The position numbers and the translations under genes are program-made. The notes beneath the pieces were generated by a model that saw only the letters and a program-made list of their open reading frames with translations, ran no database searches and had not been told where the DNA came from. 64,000 nucleotides of DNA, from contig OY770021.1 of assembly GCA_963669315.1 (NCBI GenBank), forward strand, positions 2,790,001 through 2,854,000, written 5' to 3'. The DNA is from SZUA-547 sp963669315 (lineage in GTDB: Bacteria; Pseudomonadota; Alphaproteobacteria; Rhodobacterales; Rhodobacteraceae). Below are positions 43,140 to 51,961 of the stretch, in pieces; position 1 is the first letter of the stretch, and the number at the start of each line of letters is the position of its first letter.

Positions 43140-46021
43140 TGCGCCTCGGCCCAGCTGGCGCCCTGACCAGCATCGACAACCAGCGGAACATCGATCTCGA
43201 CCGCCGGTTTGTGGGCGGTCTCCATCACCTCCCGCATGGCGGCGATGGTGGCGTCGGCTTCCGGTTTCGGAACCTCGAACAGCAGCTCGTCATGGACCTG
43301 CAGCAGCATCCGGCCCGACAGGCCCGCGGCTTGAAGCGCGTCCGGAATGCGGATCATGGCGCGGCGGATCACATCGGCGGCCGAGCCCTGAATCGGCGCG
43401 TTGATCGCGGCGCGTTTCTGGAAACCCTGCCGCGGCCCCTTGGCGTTGATGTCGGGGGTGTGGATGCGCCGACCGAAGATCGTCGCCACGTAACCCTTTG
43501 ATTTCGCGTGCTCTACCGTTTCGTCCATGTATTTTCGGATGCCGGGGAACTTGGCGAAATAGGCGTCAATGAACTCCTTCGCCTCGGCCTGCTTGATCTT
43601 CAGCTGATTGGACAGACCGAATGCTGAGATGCCGTAGATCACGCCGAAATTGATCGCCTTGGCCTGCCGGCGGACCATCGGGTCCATGCCCTCGACCGGT
43701 ACGCTGAACACCTCCGAGGCGGTCATGGCGTGGATGTCCAGCCCATCATGGAACGCCGTTTTCAGGGCGTCGATCCCGGCGATGTGGGCCAGCAGGCGCA
43801 GCTCGATCTGGCTGTAGTCGAGACTGAGTAGAACGTTGCCCTCCTCGGCGACGAAAGCCTCGCGGATGCGGCGACCTTCTTCGGTTCTGACGGGTATGTT
43901 CTGCAAGTTCGGGTCGGTCGAGGCGAGGCGGCCCGTGGAGGTCGCCGCCAGCGAAAACGAGGTGTGCACCCGTCCGGACTCGGCGTTGATGTGCTCCTGC
44001 AGCGCATCGGTGTATGTGCTTTTCAGTTTCGAAAGCTGGCGCCAGTCGAGAACAGTGGAGGCGAGGGATTTGACGGTCTCGTCCTCGCTTTGCCCGGCGA
44101 GCGTGTCCAGCACATCGGCGCCCGTGGAATAGGCCCCGGTCTTGCCCTTCTTGCCGCCCTCGGCGCCCAGCCTGTCGAACAGAATCTCGCCCAGTTGCTT
44201 GGGTGAGCCGACATTGAACGGTCCGCCCGCCAGCTCGTGGATCTCCGCCTCCTGCCCGGCCATGCGTTGCGCGAATCCGTTGGAGAGGCGAGAAAGCGCG
44301 TCGCGATCTACATTGATCCCGGCCATCTCCATCTTCGCCAGCACCGGGATCAAGGGGCGTTCCAGCGTTTCATAGACTGTGGTCAGGCGGTCGATGGGCA
44401 GTCGCGGTTTCAGCGTGCGGTGCAGGCGTAGCGTGACGTCCGCGTCCTCGGCGGCGTAGCGCACGGCTTTGACCACTTCCACCTTGTCGAAGGTGATGGC
44501 GGATTTGCCGGTTCCCAGAAGCTCTTTGATTGGGATTGGCGCGTGATCGAGATATTGCTTCGAAAGCGCATCCATACCATGCCCATGCAGGCCGGAGTTG
44601 AGGGCGTAGGAGATCAGCATCGTGTCGTCGATGGGCGCCACGTCCAGCCCATACCGTTTCAGAACCTTGATGTCGTATTTCAGGTTTTGGCCGATCTTCA
44701 GGATCGCAGCGTCCTCCAGCATCGGCTTTAGAAGCTCAAGCGCTGCTTCGAGATCCATCTGGCCGTCGGCGCGTTTCGCCTCGCCCAGCAAGTCGCCATC
44801 GCCCTCCACATGGCCTAGCGGGATATAGCAGGCCCGGCCCGGTCGCGTGGCCAGAGACACGCCGACCAGTTCCGCCTTCATCTCATCCAGCGAAGTCGTC
44901 TCAGTGTCGATTGCCACCGCGCCGATCTCATAGATCTCCTCGAGCCAGGTTTTCAGCGCCGCTTCGTCCGAGACGCACTCATAGGCGTCCGGGTCGATCG
45001 GGCCTTCGTCGGCTAGGACAATGTCCGGCGCTTCGGCGGACTCCTCAACAGCCGAAGGCGGTTCCCAGTCCACCACCACTTCCGCCTTGTCGATGGCGGC
45101 TGGGTCCGCCTCCATCCGCGTGGCGATGCGCTTGGTCAGTGTCGTGAACTCCATCGCCTTCAGGAACCCGATCAGGTCTGAGGCGCGGGCGTCATCCACC
45201 GCCAGAGAACCGACTTCCGGTAGGCCCGGCGTGTTTTCGTCGAGTTGCACGAGCTTTCTCGAGATACGGATCTGCTCGACGTTGTCGATCAGGGTCTGGC
45301 GGCGCTTGGGCTGCTTGATCTCCTCGGCGCGCGACAGCAGCGTTTCCAGGTCGCCATACTCGTTGATCAGCAGGGCGGCGGTCTTCACGCCGATGCCGGG
45401 CGCGCCAGGCACGTTGTCGACCGAGTCCCCGGCCAGCGCCTGCACATCGACCACTTTGTCCGCCGCGACGCCGAATTTCTCCACCACCTGATCCGGGCCG
45501 ATGACCTTGTTCTTCATCCCGTCGACCATGCCGACGCGACCCCGGACCAGCTGCATCAGATCCTTGTCGGACGAGACGATAGTAACTTCCGCGCCCGCTT
45601 CGGCGCCTTCGCGCGCATAGGTGGCGATCACGTCGTCAGCCTCATAGCCTTGTAATTCGATGCAGGCGACGTTGAAGGCGCGCGTCGCCTGCCGGATCAG
45701 GCCGAATTGCGGGCGCAGATCCTCCGGCGGGGGCGGGCGGTGGGCTTTGTACTTCGGATAAATCTCATTTCGGAAGGTCTTGGCGGAATAGTCGAAGATG
45801 ACGCCCAAATGGCTGGGCCGGTCCTCCCCCTCAAGGTCTGCCAACAGCTTGTAAAGCATGTTGCAAAAGCCGGAGACCGCGCCCACTGGCAGGCCATCAG
45901 ATTTGCGCGTCAGGGGCGGCAGGGCGTGATAGGCGCGGAAGATATATCCAGACCCGTCAACCAGATAGAGGTGATCGTCCGGGCCGAGGCCTGTCTCCGC
46001 GCCGTCATTCTGGTCCGGCAT
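43136..46021 (-). CDS. polA: DNA polymerase I
   Basis: A 961-residue three-domain enzyme for repair and primer removal. 5' nuclease: YLVDGSGYIFRAYHALPP (19-36) and VSSDKDLMQLV. 3'-5' exonuclease: Asp372 and Glu374 in AIDTETTSL, so proofreading ligands are present. Polymerase: LSLDYSQIELRLLAHI, RRQAKAINFGVIYG and LLQVHDELLFEV. Length fits alphaproteobacterial PolA. GGAGCG ribosome site. Followed in the opposite sense by the TPR/ATP-grasp gene; dgkA lies upstream on the same strand. Confidence 0.97.
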   Translation of the reverse strand: MPDQNDGAETGLGPDDHLYLVDGSGYIFRAYHALPPLTRKSDGLPVGAVSGFCNMLYKLLADLEGEDRPSHLGVIFDYSAKTFRNEIYPKYKAHRPPPPEDLRPQFGLIRQATRAFNVACIELQGYEADDVIATYAREGAEAGAEVTIVSSDKDLMQLVRGRVGMVDGMKNKVIGPDQVVEKFGVAADKVVDVQALAGDSVDNVPGAPGIGVKTAALLINEYGDLETLLSRAEEIKQPKRRQTLIDNVEQIRISRKLVQLDENTPGLPEVGSLAVDDARASDLIGFLKAMEFTTLTKRIATRMEADPAAIDKAEVVVDWEPPSAVEESAEAPDIVLADEGPIDPDAYECVSDEAALKTWLEEIYEIGAVAIDTETTSLDEMKAELVGVSLATRPGRACYIPLGHVEGDGDLLGEAKRADGQMDLEAALELLKPMLEDAAILKIGQNLKYDIKVLKRYGLDVAPIDDTMLISYALNSGLHGHGMDALSKQYLDHAPIPIKELLGTGKSAITFDKVEVVKAVRYAAEDADVTLRLHRTLKPRLPIDRLTTVYETLERPLIPVLAKMEMAGINVDRDALSRLSNGFAQRMAGQEAEIHELAGGPFNVGSPKQLGEILFDRLGAEGGKKGKTGAYSTGADVLDTLAGQSEDETVKSLASTVLDWRQLSKLKSTYTDALQEHINAESGRVHTSFSLAATSTGRLASTDPNLQNIPVRTEEGRRIREAFVAEEGNVLLSLDYSQIELRLLAHIAGIDALKTAFHDGLDIHAMTASEVFSVPVEGMDPMVRRQAKAINFGVIYGISAFGLSNQLKIKQAEAKEFIDAYFAKFPGIRKYMDETVEHAKSKGYVATIFGRRIHTPDINAKGPRQGFQKRAAINAPIQGSAADVIRRAMIRIPDALQAAGLSGRMLLQVHDELLFEVPKPEADATIAAMREVMETAHKPAVEIDVPLVVDAGQGASWAEAH

Positions 46022-46033
46022 GTCAGACGCTCC

Positions 46034-46471
46034 TCAGCCTAGAAATCGCGCTAGAAGCGCCTCGATCCATATGTATCCCGCAAGTATTAGCGACGCCAAC
46101 ACAGCGGCCGATCCAGCGTCCTTGGCGCGCTTTGCGAGATCTCTGTAGTGTGGGCCGATATCGTCCACAACCCATTCGACCGCTGTGTTCAAAAGCTCGA
46201 CGATCAACACAAGCAAGAGCGATCCGATCATGGCCGCGCGCCAGCCAGCAGAGACATCCAGCGCTAGCGCAACAGCGACGCCGAACGCGAACAGAGCAAG
46301 CTCCTGCCGAAAGGCCGCCTCGGTCTTGGCGGTGGAGACGACGCCTCTCATAGAATGACCGGCCGCCGCGATAACCCTCGCCACGCCAGTTAGCGGTTTG
46401 CGAGGGTATTCGCTCTCAGGTCCGTCCAGCGACGCGCCGCTTTCTCGGTTATTCTCTTCTTTGGTTCCCAT
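46034..46471 (-). CDS. dgkA: Diacylglycerol kinase DgkA-type
   Basis: A 145-residue inner-membrane lipid kinase with a hydrophilic N-terminal extension of about 25 residues. Three helices and the catalytic region EAAFRQELALFAFG and ELLNTAVEWVVDDIG...AKDAGSAAV match DgkA (or the related undecaprenol kinase). It recycles diacylglycerol, for example after membrane-derived glucan or LPS decoration. Twelve bases upstream of polA on the same strand. Confidence 0.88.
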   Translation of the reverse strand: MGTKEENNRESGASLDGPESEYPRKPLTGVARVIAAAGHSMRGVVSTAKTEAAFRQELALFAFGVAVALALDVSAGWRAAMIGSLLLVLIVELLNTAVEWVVDDIGPHYRDLAKRAKDAGSAAVLASLILAGYIWIEALLARFLG

Positions 46472-46478
46472 GCTTCGC

Positions 46479-46655
46479 TCAATGTCCGCCTGCGCCGGGC
46501 TTCAGCACGAAACGCTTGTCGCAATAGGGACACTCGACGAAGCCTTTTTCGCCGATGTTCAGCCAGACTCGCGGGTGGCCCAACGCGCCCTCGCCGCCAT
46601 CGCAGGCGATGCGGGTCTTTTCGACCTCTTCGATCTCGGGCGCTTCAATGGTCAT
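46479..46655 (-). CDS. Small CHCC zinc-finger protein (NDUFS6-like)
   Basis: A 58-residue protein with spacing C-x8-H-x14-C-x2-C (CDGGEGALGH...CPYC), the zf-CHCC pattern shared with the complex I accessory subunit NDUFS6. In Alphaproteobacteria this protein is a small complex I subunit. ATG 46655 is used; upstream codons have no homology. Seven bases before dgkA. Confidence 0.85.
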   Translation of the reverse strand: MTIEAPEIEEVEKTRIACDGGEGALGHPRVWLNIGEKGFVECPYCDKRFVLKPGAGGH

Positions 46656-46799
46656 GGCGTTCTCCTTGGGTTTCGCGGCGCATGATAGCCGAGCCGTCGG
46701 GCGCGGCAAGCGGAGTCGGGCTGCGAGCGCAGGGCGAGATTGCCAGCCCGCGTCCGGGGCGCTAAGTCATCCTTGCCCACCCGCCCGGAAGGAGCATTC

Positions 46800-47735
46800 A
46801 TGCCCGAGAACGCCATCGAGGTCCGCGCTTTGCGGAAAACCTACGCCTCGCAGGGCGGACAGCCGCCGAAAGAGGCGCTGAAGGGTCTGGACCTCGACAT
46901 TCCCACGGGCTCGATCTTCGGTTTGCTCGGCCCGAACGGCGCCGGGAAGTCCACCTTCATCAACATTCTGGCCGGGTTGGTGATCAAGAGCTCGGGCACG
47001 GTGAACATCTGGGGGTTCGATCAGGACGTGAGCCCGCGCATGTCCCGAGCCTCGATCGGCGTGGTGCCGCAGGAATTGAATATCGACGCGTTCTTCACGC
47101 CCTATGAGGCGTTGGAAGTGCAGGCTGGGCTTTATGGCACGCCCAAGTCCGAGCGGCGCTCGATGGAGATTCTCGAAGCCGTCGGTCTGGGCGACAAGGT
47201 CCACGCATACGCCCGGACGCTGTCCGGCGGCATGCGGCGGCGGCTTCTGGTCGCGAAAGCCATGGTGCATTCACCGCCCGTGCTGGTGCTGGATGAGCCA
47301 ACGGCGGGCGTGGATGTCGAGTTGCGCCGGATGCTCTGGGACTATGTGCGGGAGCTGAATGCGAGCGGCGTGACCATCATCCTGACCACGCACTATCTGG
47401 AGGAAGCCGAGGAGATGTGCGACCGCATCGCGATCGTGAACCACGGCTCGCTCGTCACCTGTGAAGATACGCCGACGCTACTCGCGCGGCTGGATACGAA
47501 AACGCTCGTCATCACATCCGATACGCCGATCGAGATTACGCCCGCAGCGCCGCCCGGTGTAAAGGCGGAGATTCGGGCGGATGGGGCGCTAGCGCTGACC
47601 TACCGCAAGTCGGAGGCTGAGATCGCTGGTTTGCTGGATATGGTGCGGGGCGCCGGCGTCTCGATCCGCGACGTTACGACCGAAGAACCGGATCTAGAGG
47701 ATGTATTCGTCGAATTGACCCGGTCATCCGTCTAA
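46800..47735 (+). CDS. ABC-2 type transporter ATPase without adjacent permease
   Basis: A 311-residue ABC ATPase of the drug/polysaccharide exporter type (NodI/CcmA-like). Walker A GPNGAGKST, signature LSGGMRRRLLVAKAM, Walker B VLVLDEPTAGVD, H-loop LTTHYLEEAEE, and a C-terminal domain of about 80 residues that contains a beta-rich element. RBS GGAAGGAG. The next gene is convergent and is a TSUP carrier, so the ABC-2 permease must be encoded elsewhere. Confidence 0.85.
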   Translation: MPENAIEVRALRKTYASQGGQPPKEALKGLDLDIPTGSIFGLLGPNGAGKSTFINILAGLVIKSSGTVNIWGFDQDVSPRMSRASIGVVPQELNIDAFFTPYEALEVQAGLYGTPKSERRSMEILEAVGLGDKVHAYARTLSGGMRRRLLVAKAMVHSPPVLVLDEPTAGVDVELRRMLWDYVRELNASGVTIILTTHYLEEAEEMCDRIAIVNHGSLVTCEDTPTLLARLDTKTLVITSDTPIEITPAAPPGVKAEIRADGALALTYRKSEAEIAGLLDMVRGAGVSIRDVTTEEPDLEDVFVELTRSSV

Positions 47736-47741
47736 ACAGGC

Positions 47742-48530
47742 TCAGGACAGCAGAGCTGTCGCGCCGTCATAGATCAGCTTCAGCGATACAAAGAACAAAA
47801 GCGTATAGACGATCGGATAGAACACTTCGGCGCGCATGCGTTTGACGATGGCGGCGCCCGCGAGCGTCGCCAGTATCGCGATGGGGATCATCGCTGCCGA
47901 GGCCACGAGATTCTCGGTCTCAAACTGGCCCAGCGCCGCATAGGGCGCAACTTTGATGGTGTTGATGATCGCGAAGAACGCCACGCTGGTGCCGACATAG
48001 TGGGTGGGTTCGAGCCGCAGGGGCAGCACATAGACCTGGAATGGCGGACCGCCCGCATGGGCGACGAAACTGGTGAAGCCCGCGATCGTGCCGCAGATGC
48101 TCGCCAGAATCGGTCTGTGCCCTGATTTGACCGGCGGGCTCTTTCGCATAGCAGACAGCGCGGTTCGGGTTGCGAACACGAGAGCCACTACGCCGACCAA
48201 CAGACGCACCATCGCGTCTGACGTCACGGCCGCCGCCAGCCAGCCGATCGTGATGCCGATCACGGCGCCCGGTAAAAGCGCGCGCAAAGTTCGCTTGTCC
48301 CAGCCGCCCCACCATTTGGTCAGGCTGACCGCATCCATGAGCAAGAGAATCGGCAGCATGATCGCGGCCGCCTTGATCGGCGGTATGACCAGCGACATCA
48401 GCGGGACGCCGAAAATTCCCATCGCGCCGCCCAGCCCGCCCTTCGACATGCCCACGATCACGACAGCGGCAATGACGATTGCGACGGAGACAGGGTCTGA
48501 GAAGAACGCGGGCGGCTGCATTTCGGCCAT
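47742..48530 (-). CDS. TSUP/TauE-SafE family membrane permease
   Basis: A 262-residue membrane protein with about eight hydrophobic segments. Family marks: VVIVGMSKGGLGGAMGIFGVPLMSLV at the start and GTIAGFTSFVAHAGGPPFQVYVLPLRLEP in the middle. TSUP carriers export or import sulfite, sulfoacetate or similar anions. ATG at 48530 precedes the first helix; the ATG at 48521 is also possible. Upstream sequence is shared with the divergent CxxxC operon. Confidence 0.85.
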   Translation of the reverse strand: MAEMQPPAFFSDPVSVAIVIAAVVIVGMSKGGLGGAMGIFGVPLMSLVIPPIKAAAIMLPILLLMDAVSLTKWWGGWDKRTLRALLPGAVIGITIGWLAAAVTSDAMVRLLVGVVALVFATRTALSAMRKSPPVKSGHRPILASICGTIAGFTSFVAHAGGPPFQVYVLPLRLEPTHYVGTSVAFFAIINTIKVAPYAALGQFETENLVASAAMIPIAILATLAGAAIVKRMRAEVFYPIVYTLLFFVSLKLIYDGATALLS

Positions 48531-48733
48531 CTTTGCGAGTGGACGGGCTGCGCTTGGTAAACCAGTTCGGCGGCGAGGCCCAGCCTGCAAGTTCTGGCTC
48601 GCTCAGTTCACATTTTCGACCCGCAATTGTGATTGGTTGTTTAACCGCCCGCTAGCCACACTTTCGCCAAAGTTTCGAATCGGATGCGGCCCAGGTGGCG
48701 TCTGTCCGAATTCTGCTCAGGGGAGATCGAATT

Positions 48734-49219
48734 ATGAAACTCAGATTGCTTGCGCCGTTCGCACTTTCTGTGCTGGCTGCGCCGTTCGCCATGGCGACCA
48801 CCGGCGCACAAGCCGCGACGCCCGAGAAGGTGCAGGTCAGCGGCGAGATCATTGACACGTGGTGCTATTTCTCAGGCATTATGGGCGGCCCGGAATCGAC
48901 CCTTGGCTCAGCTCATCACACCTGCGCGCTGTGGTGCGCCGCGGGCGGCATTCCAGTCGGCATGCTGGGCGACGACAATGTCGTATACATGATCCTGAAA
49001 TATGCGGGCGACGATCCGGTCACAGGCGGAGACGCCATTCTGGATGTGCAGTCAAGCCGCATCACCGTGGACGGGCAGCTTTTCCAGCGCGACGGCGTCA
49101 ACTATCTGGTCGTCGACGACGTCGTCACCAATGAAGGGCTCGTGAACCTCAGCCATGAAGATTACGGCGTGATCCCGCCCTTCGCCTTCCCAAACCCGAA
49201 CAAGAAAAAGAAGAAATGA
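48734..49219 (+). CDS. Secreted CxxxC-signature protein, first of a tandem pair
   Basis: A 161-residue protein with signal peptide (about 27 residues, AQA-AT). The mature part has GEIIDTWC and, after a short loop with HH, the block CALWCAAGGIPVGML. The same spacing, C-x3-C-x2-G-x4-G-x-L, is found in the next gene. A Lys-rich tail (KKKKK) ends it. Thiol or metal binding is inferred from Cys/His placement. GGGGAGA ribosome site; 11 bases before the next gene. Confidence 0.65.
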   Translation: MKLRLLAPFALSVLAAPFAMATTGAQAATPEKVQVSGEIIDTWCYFSGIMGGPESTLGSAHHTCALWCAAGGIPVGMLGDDNVVYMILKYAGDDPVTGGDAILDVQSSRITVDGQLFQRDGVNYLVVDDVVTNEGLVNLSHEDYGVIPPFAFPNPNKKKKK

Positions 49220-49230
49220 GGAGCGAGACA

Positions 49231-49821
49231 ATGATCATGCGAACTTTATTCACGGCGCTCGCCATTTCGCTGCTCGGTGCCACGGGCGCTGTCTCGGCCG
49301 ATGAAGGCGCCTTCGCCGAAGGAAGCACCGCCAAGGGCAAGGGCAGCCTGCTGGGCGAGGAAAAGGCCCTGTTCACCGGCAAGGTTGTCGATGTGCTCTG
49401 CGAATTGACGGGGGACTGCCCGGACAATTGCGGCGGCGGCGACCGGCATCTTGGCATCCTGAGGGACGCCGACGGCGTGCTGGTGCTGGCCAACAAGAAC
49501 CTTCAGGCCTTCGCCGGGGCGAACTACGACCTGATGGCCTATTGCGGCAAGCAGGTGGAGGTCGATGGGCTTCTGGTCGGCTCACCCGACAACACGGCCG
49601 CCAAGTTCTATCAACTGCAGAAAATCCGCGTGGTCGGCGACGAGAAATTCGCCAAGGCGAACAAGTGGACCAAGGAGTGGAACCGGCGAAACCCGGAGCA
49701 GGCGAAGATCAAAGGCGGATGGTTCAAGAAGGACACGCGCGTCAAGGCGCTGTTGGAGCGCGACGGGAGGCTTGGCCTCGGCAAGGAGGCGGACGAAGCC
49801 TTCGCCAAGGAGAATTTCTAA
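49231..49821 (+). CDS. Secreted CxxxC-signature protein, second of a tandem pair
   Basis: A 196-residue protein. ATG at 49231 is 8 bases after GAGGAG; an upstream ATG (49216) overlaps the previous stop. Signal peptide VSA-DE. GKVVDVLC and CPDNCGGGDRHLGIL match GEIIDTWC and CALWCAAGGIPVGML of the previous protein with identical spacing, so the two are paralogous. A later YCGKQVEVDG gives another Cys, and the C-terminal third is Lys-rich and helical. Two bases before the Sco-like gene. Confidence 0.65.
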   Translation: MIMRTLFTALAISLLGATGAVSADEGAFAEGSTAKGKGSLLGEEKALFTGKVVDVLCELTGDCPDNCGGGDRHLGILRDADGVLVLANKNLQAFAGANYDLMAYCGKQVEVDGLLVGSPDNTAAKFYQLQKIRVVGDEKFAKANKWTKEWNRRNPEQAKIKGGWFKKDTRVKALLERDGRLGLGKEADEAFAKENF

Positions 49822-49823
49822 CT

Positions 49824-50492
49824 GTGCGGGTCGCAACACGCTTAGCTGCGTACACACTGATCGCGTCTGTGGCGGCGGCTCTCCCCGCCGTCGCGCATGA
49901 CGGGGTCGTGCACGGCACCAAGGAAGAAGCGGCGGCCCACGCCGCCGCGACGGGCGCCGCGCCGCCTGTCTCGGCCCCGACCGCGCCGGTTCTGGACGGC
50001 GCGGCCTTCCCGGTTCAGGTTCGGGCCGAATTCGACCTGATCGACCAGTCGGGCGAGGCGGTGACTCAGGCGGATTACGCCGACCGGCATATGCTGATTT
50101 TCTTCGGCTACGCCAACTGCCCGGGCATTTGCTCGGTTGCTCTGCCGCGATTGGCGACGACGCTGGACCTTTTGGGCGATGATATCGGCAAAGTCGCGCC
50201 GCTGATGATCACCATCGACCCGGAACTGGATACGCCCGACACCCTTTCGGAACAAATGCCGCGCATCCATCCGAACCTTAGGGGCCTGACCGGTTCAGCC
50301 GATGCGCTGGCCGAGGCGCGCGACGCGTTCGGGGTCGAAGCGGAGTTGCAGTTCGTCGACCCGGAATACGGGCCGATCTATTCGCACGGCTCATTCGTCT
50401 ATCTGATCGACGGGAAGGGGGAGCTGGTGTCGCTGCTTCCGCCCGTGCTCGGGCCAGAGAAAATGGCCGAGATCATCTCCAAGTACCTCTGA
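49824..50492 (+). CDS. Sco1/SenC-family copper or thiol chaperone
   Basis: A 222-residue thioredoxin-fold protein with a GTG start. Signal peptide to about AHA24. The copper-binding pair is Cys99-x3-Cys103 in NCPGICSVAL, with the third ligand His in YSHGSFVYLID near residue 192. In Sco1 these three bind copper for the CuA site of cytochrome oxidase, and related proteins serve other copper enzymes. No cox genes are adjacent; it is co-transcribed with two other CxxxC proteins. Confidence 0.88.
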   Translation: MRVATRLAAYTLIASVAAALPAVAHDGVVHGTKEEAAAHAAATGAAPPVSAPTAPVLDGAAFPVQVRAEFDLIDQSGEAVTQADYADRHMLIFFGYANCPGICSVALPRLATTLDLLGDDIGKVAPLMITIDPELDTPDTLSEQMPRIHPNLRGLTGSADALAEARDAFGVEAELQFVDPEYGPIYSHGSFVYLIDGKGELVSLLPPVLGPEKMAEIISKYL

Positions 50493-50518
50493 GCGCCGCT
50501 GTCCGGTCGGATCGTCGC

Positions 50519-50534
50519 CCGGTTTCGAAACCGG
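50519..50534. promoter_or_regulatory. Perfect palindrome between the Sco gene and tRNA-Arg
   Basis: CCGGTTTCGAAACCGG is fully symmetrical, 27 bases after the Sco stop. It could be part of a terminator without a U-run, or a protein-binding site. Confidence 0.35.
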
Positions 50535-50577
50535 CGTTGCGCGCGCGTCATCCATCCTGTATCTGAGGGCGCGCGCG

Positions 50578-50654
50578 GCACCCATAGCTCAGCTGGATAG
50601 AGCGCTGCCCTCCGAAGGCAGAGGTCGCACGTTCGAATCGTGCTGGGTGCGCCA
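50578..50654 (+). tRNA. tRNA-Arg (anticodon CCG)
   Basis: Folds as a standard cloverleaf of 77 bases: acceptor GCACCCA/TGGGTGC, D-arm with AGCTCAGCTGGATAGAGC, anticodon stem CTGCC/GGCAG with loop CTCCGAA (anticodon CCG), short variable loop AGGTC, T-arm with GTTCGAATC, and encoded CCA. Its last 14 bases serve as the left border repeat of a candidate island. Confidence 0.97.
50641..50654 (+). repeat. Left attachment repeat (tRNA-Arg 3' end)
   Basis: TGCTGGGTGCGCCA, identical and in the same orientation at 59130-59143. Confidence 0.7.
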
Positions 50655-50878
50655 CAACCCCTTAGAATGCTTGGGTTATTCGGACCGATGGACTTGCGGT
50701 GCGGTCATTTGGTCACATGTGGACACATTTGGGACGGGGAGGGGGTCGATTTGTGGGGCAGATTTTCAGATCGAGAGGCCCCCCACCCACCGGGGATCGG
50801 GCGGGCAGAATACGTGGGCACCCCCCTACGCAGCCCCCTAAAAAAATTTCTCGCCGTCCCCTGTCCGCCGTCTCCCGG

Positions 50879-51135
50879 CTAGCCGTCTCCCGAATTGCAG
50901 GCGTAACTGTAGACCTGAGGCGAGAGGTATTTGTCGAGCTTGGCCGGAAGGGCTTCGAGGGTCGTCGTTTTCTCATCGAGGCGTATGGCGTTCTCCTTGA
51001 ACACCTGCAGGGCCTGCGCCATGTCGCCGATTTCGTCGCCCCGCTTGGTGTGAGTGACTGCAACCTGGGTATTGCCTCGTGTCAGCTCTAGCATCATGGC
51101 CTGCAACTGGCGGATGGGCTGGCCCGCAAGAACAA
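50879..51135 (-). pseudogene. Fragment of a HAMP-linked sensor, probably an adenylate/guanylate cyclase
   Basis: The minus strand encodes GQPIRQLQAMMLELTRGNTQ then THTKRGDEIGDMAQALQVFK and KLDKYLSPQVY. A HAMP linker followed by a coiled coil and KYLSPQVY is typical just before the class III cyclase domain. The reading frame ends soon after (TGA near 50879), the catalytic domain is missing, and no start or membrane part is seen upstream because another gene begins. A scrap. Confidence 0.65.
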
Positions 51136-51172
51136 GCTTGTGCTCATTCGTTCAATGCGACAGGAGAGAGCG

Positions 51173-51961
51173 ATGAGTGACACTGATCGGGCTGACCTCG
51201 CCGTCGAAATCGCGCGCGCCGCTGGCGCATTAGGCCTCGATTTCTTTCGAAAAATTGACGATCTGCGCGTCGAACGCAAAGGCCATCAGGATTTCATCTC
51301 TCAAGCGGATCGAGAGGTGGAGTTGTTCGTCCGCAACGCTTTGGAAGAGGCGGCGCCGAAAGACGCGATCGTCGGGGAGGAGTATGCCCCGAAGGAGGGC
51401 GTTTCAGGCTTTACATGGGTGATCGATCCCATCGACGGCACCACGAATTTCATAAGCGGCATTCCGGCGTGGACCGTCGTGGTCGCTGGCGTGCGGGGAG
51501 GTAAGACAGAGATCGGCGTTATCTTCGATCCCTGCAATGAAGAGCTCTATCTCGCGGTGGCCGGACAGGGTGCCACGCTCAACGGAGCGGCGATCCATGC
51601 TCCGAAAGGAAAAGGCGTTCGAGACGGCTCCATCGGGGTCGGGTTTTCGAACCGGGTCTCCACCAAAGGCATCCAGAAATTGGTCACGGCGTTGCTCGAT
51701 GCGGGCGGCGTTTTTCACCGAAACGCGTCCGGCGCCCTTTCGCTCGCCTATGTCGCATCCGGAAAATTGCTTGGCTATTCCGAAGAGCATATGAACGCTT
51801 GGGATTGTCTGGCCGGACAACTGATCGTGGCCGAGGCCGGAGCGCGGGTTGAGGAGCAGGACGCCGACGAGATGATTGCAAATGGCGGCCGGGTGATCGT
51901 GGGACTGGACGGCGTGTTCGACGAGTTGAGAGAAATCTCGCTTCAGGCATTTTCGAACTAA
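51173..51961 (+). CDS. Inositol-monophosphatase-family phosphatase
   Basis: A 262-residue Mg2+-dependent, lithium-sensitive-type phosphatase. Metal and phosphate sites: EEYAPKEG (Glu), DPIDGTTNFISG (Asp, Asp, Thr) and NAWDCLAGQLIVAEAG (Asp). The family includes inositol-1-phosphatase, fructose-1,6-bisphosphatase and histidinol phosphatase, so exact substrate is open. ATG 51173 follows AGGAGA. Its stop overlaps the importer ATPase end by four bases (convergent). Neighbouring genes suggest a sugar phosphate substrate. Confidence 0.85.
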   Translation: MSDTDRADLAVEIARAAGALGLDFFRKIDDLRVERKGHQDFISQADREVELFVRNALEEAAPKDAIVGEEYAPKEGVSGFTWVIDPIDGTTNFISGIPAWTVVVAGVRGGKTEIGVIFDPCNEELYLAVAGQGATLNGAAIHAPKGKGVRDGSIGVGFSNRVSTKGIQKLVTALLDAGGVFHRNASGALSLAYVASGKLLGYSEEHMNAWDCLAGQLIVAEAGARVEEQDADEMIANGGRVIVGLDGVFDELREISLQAFSN

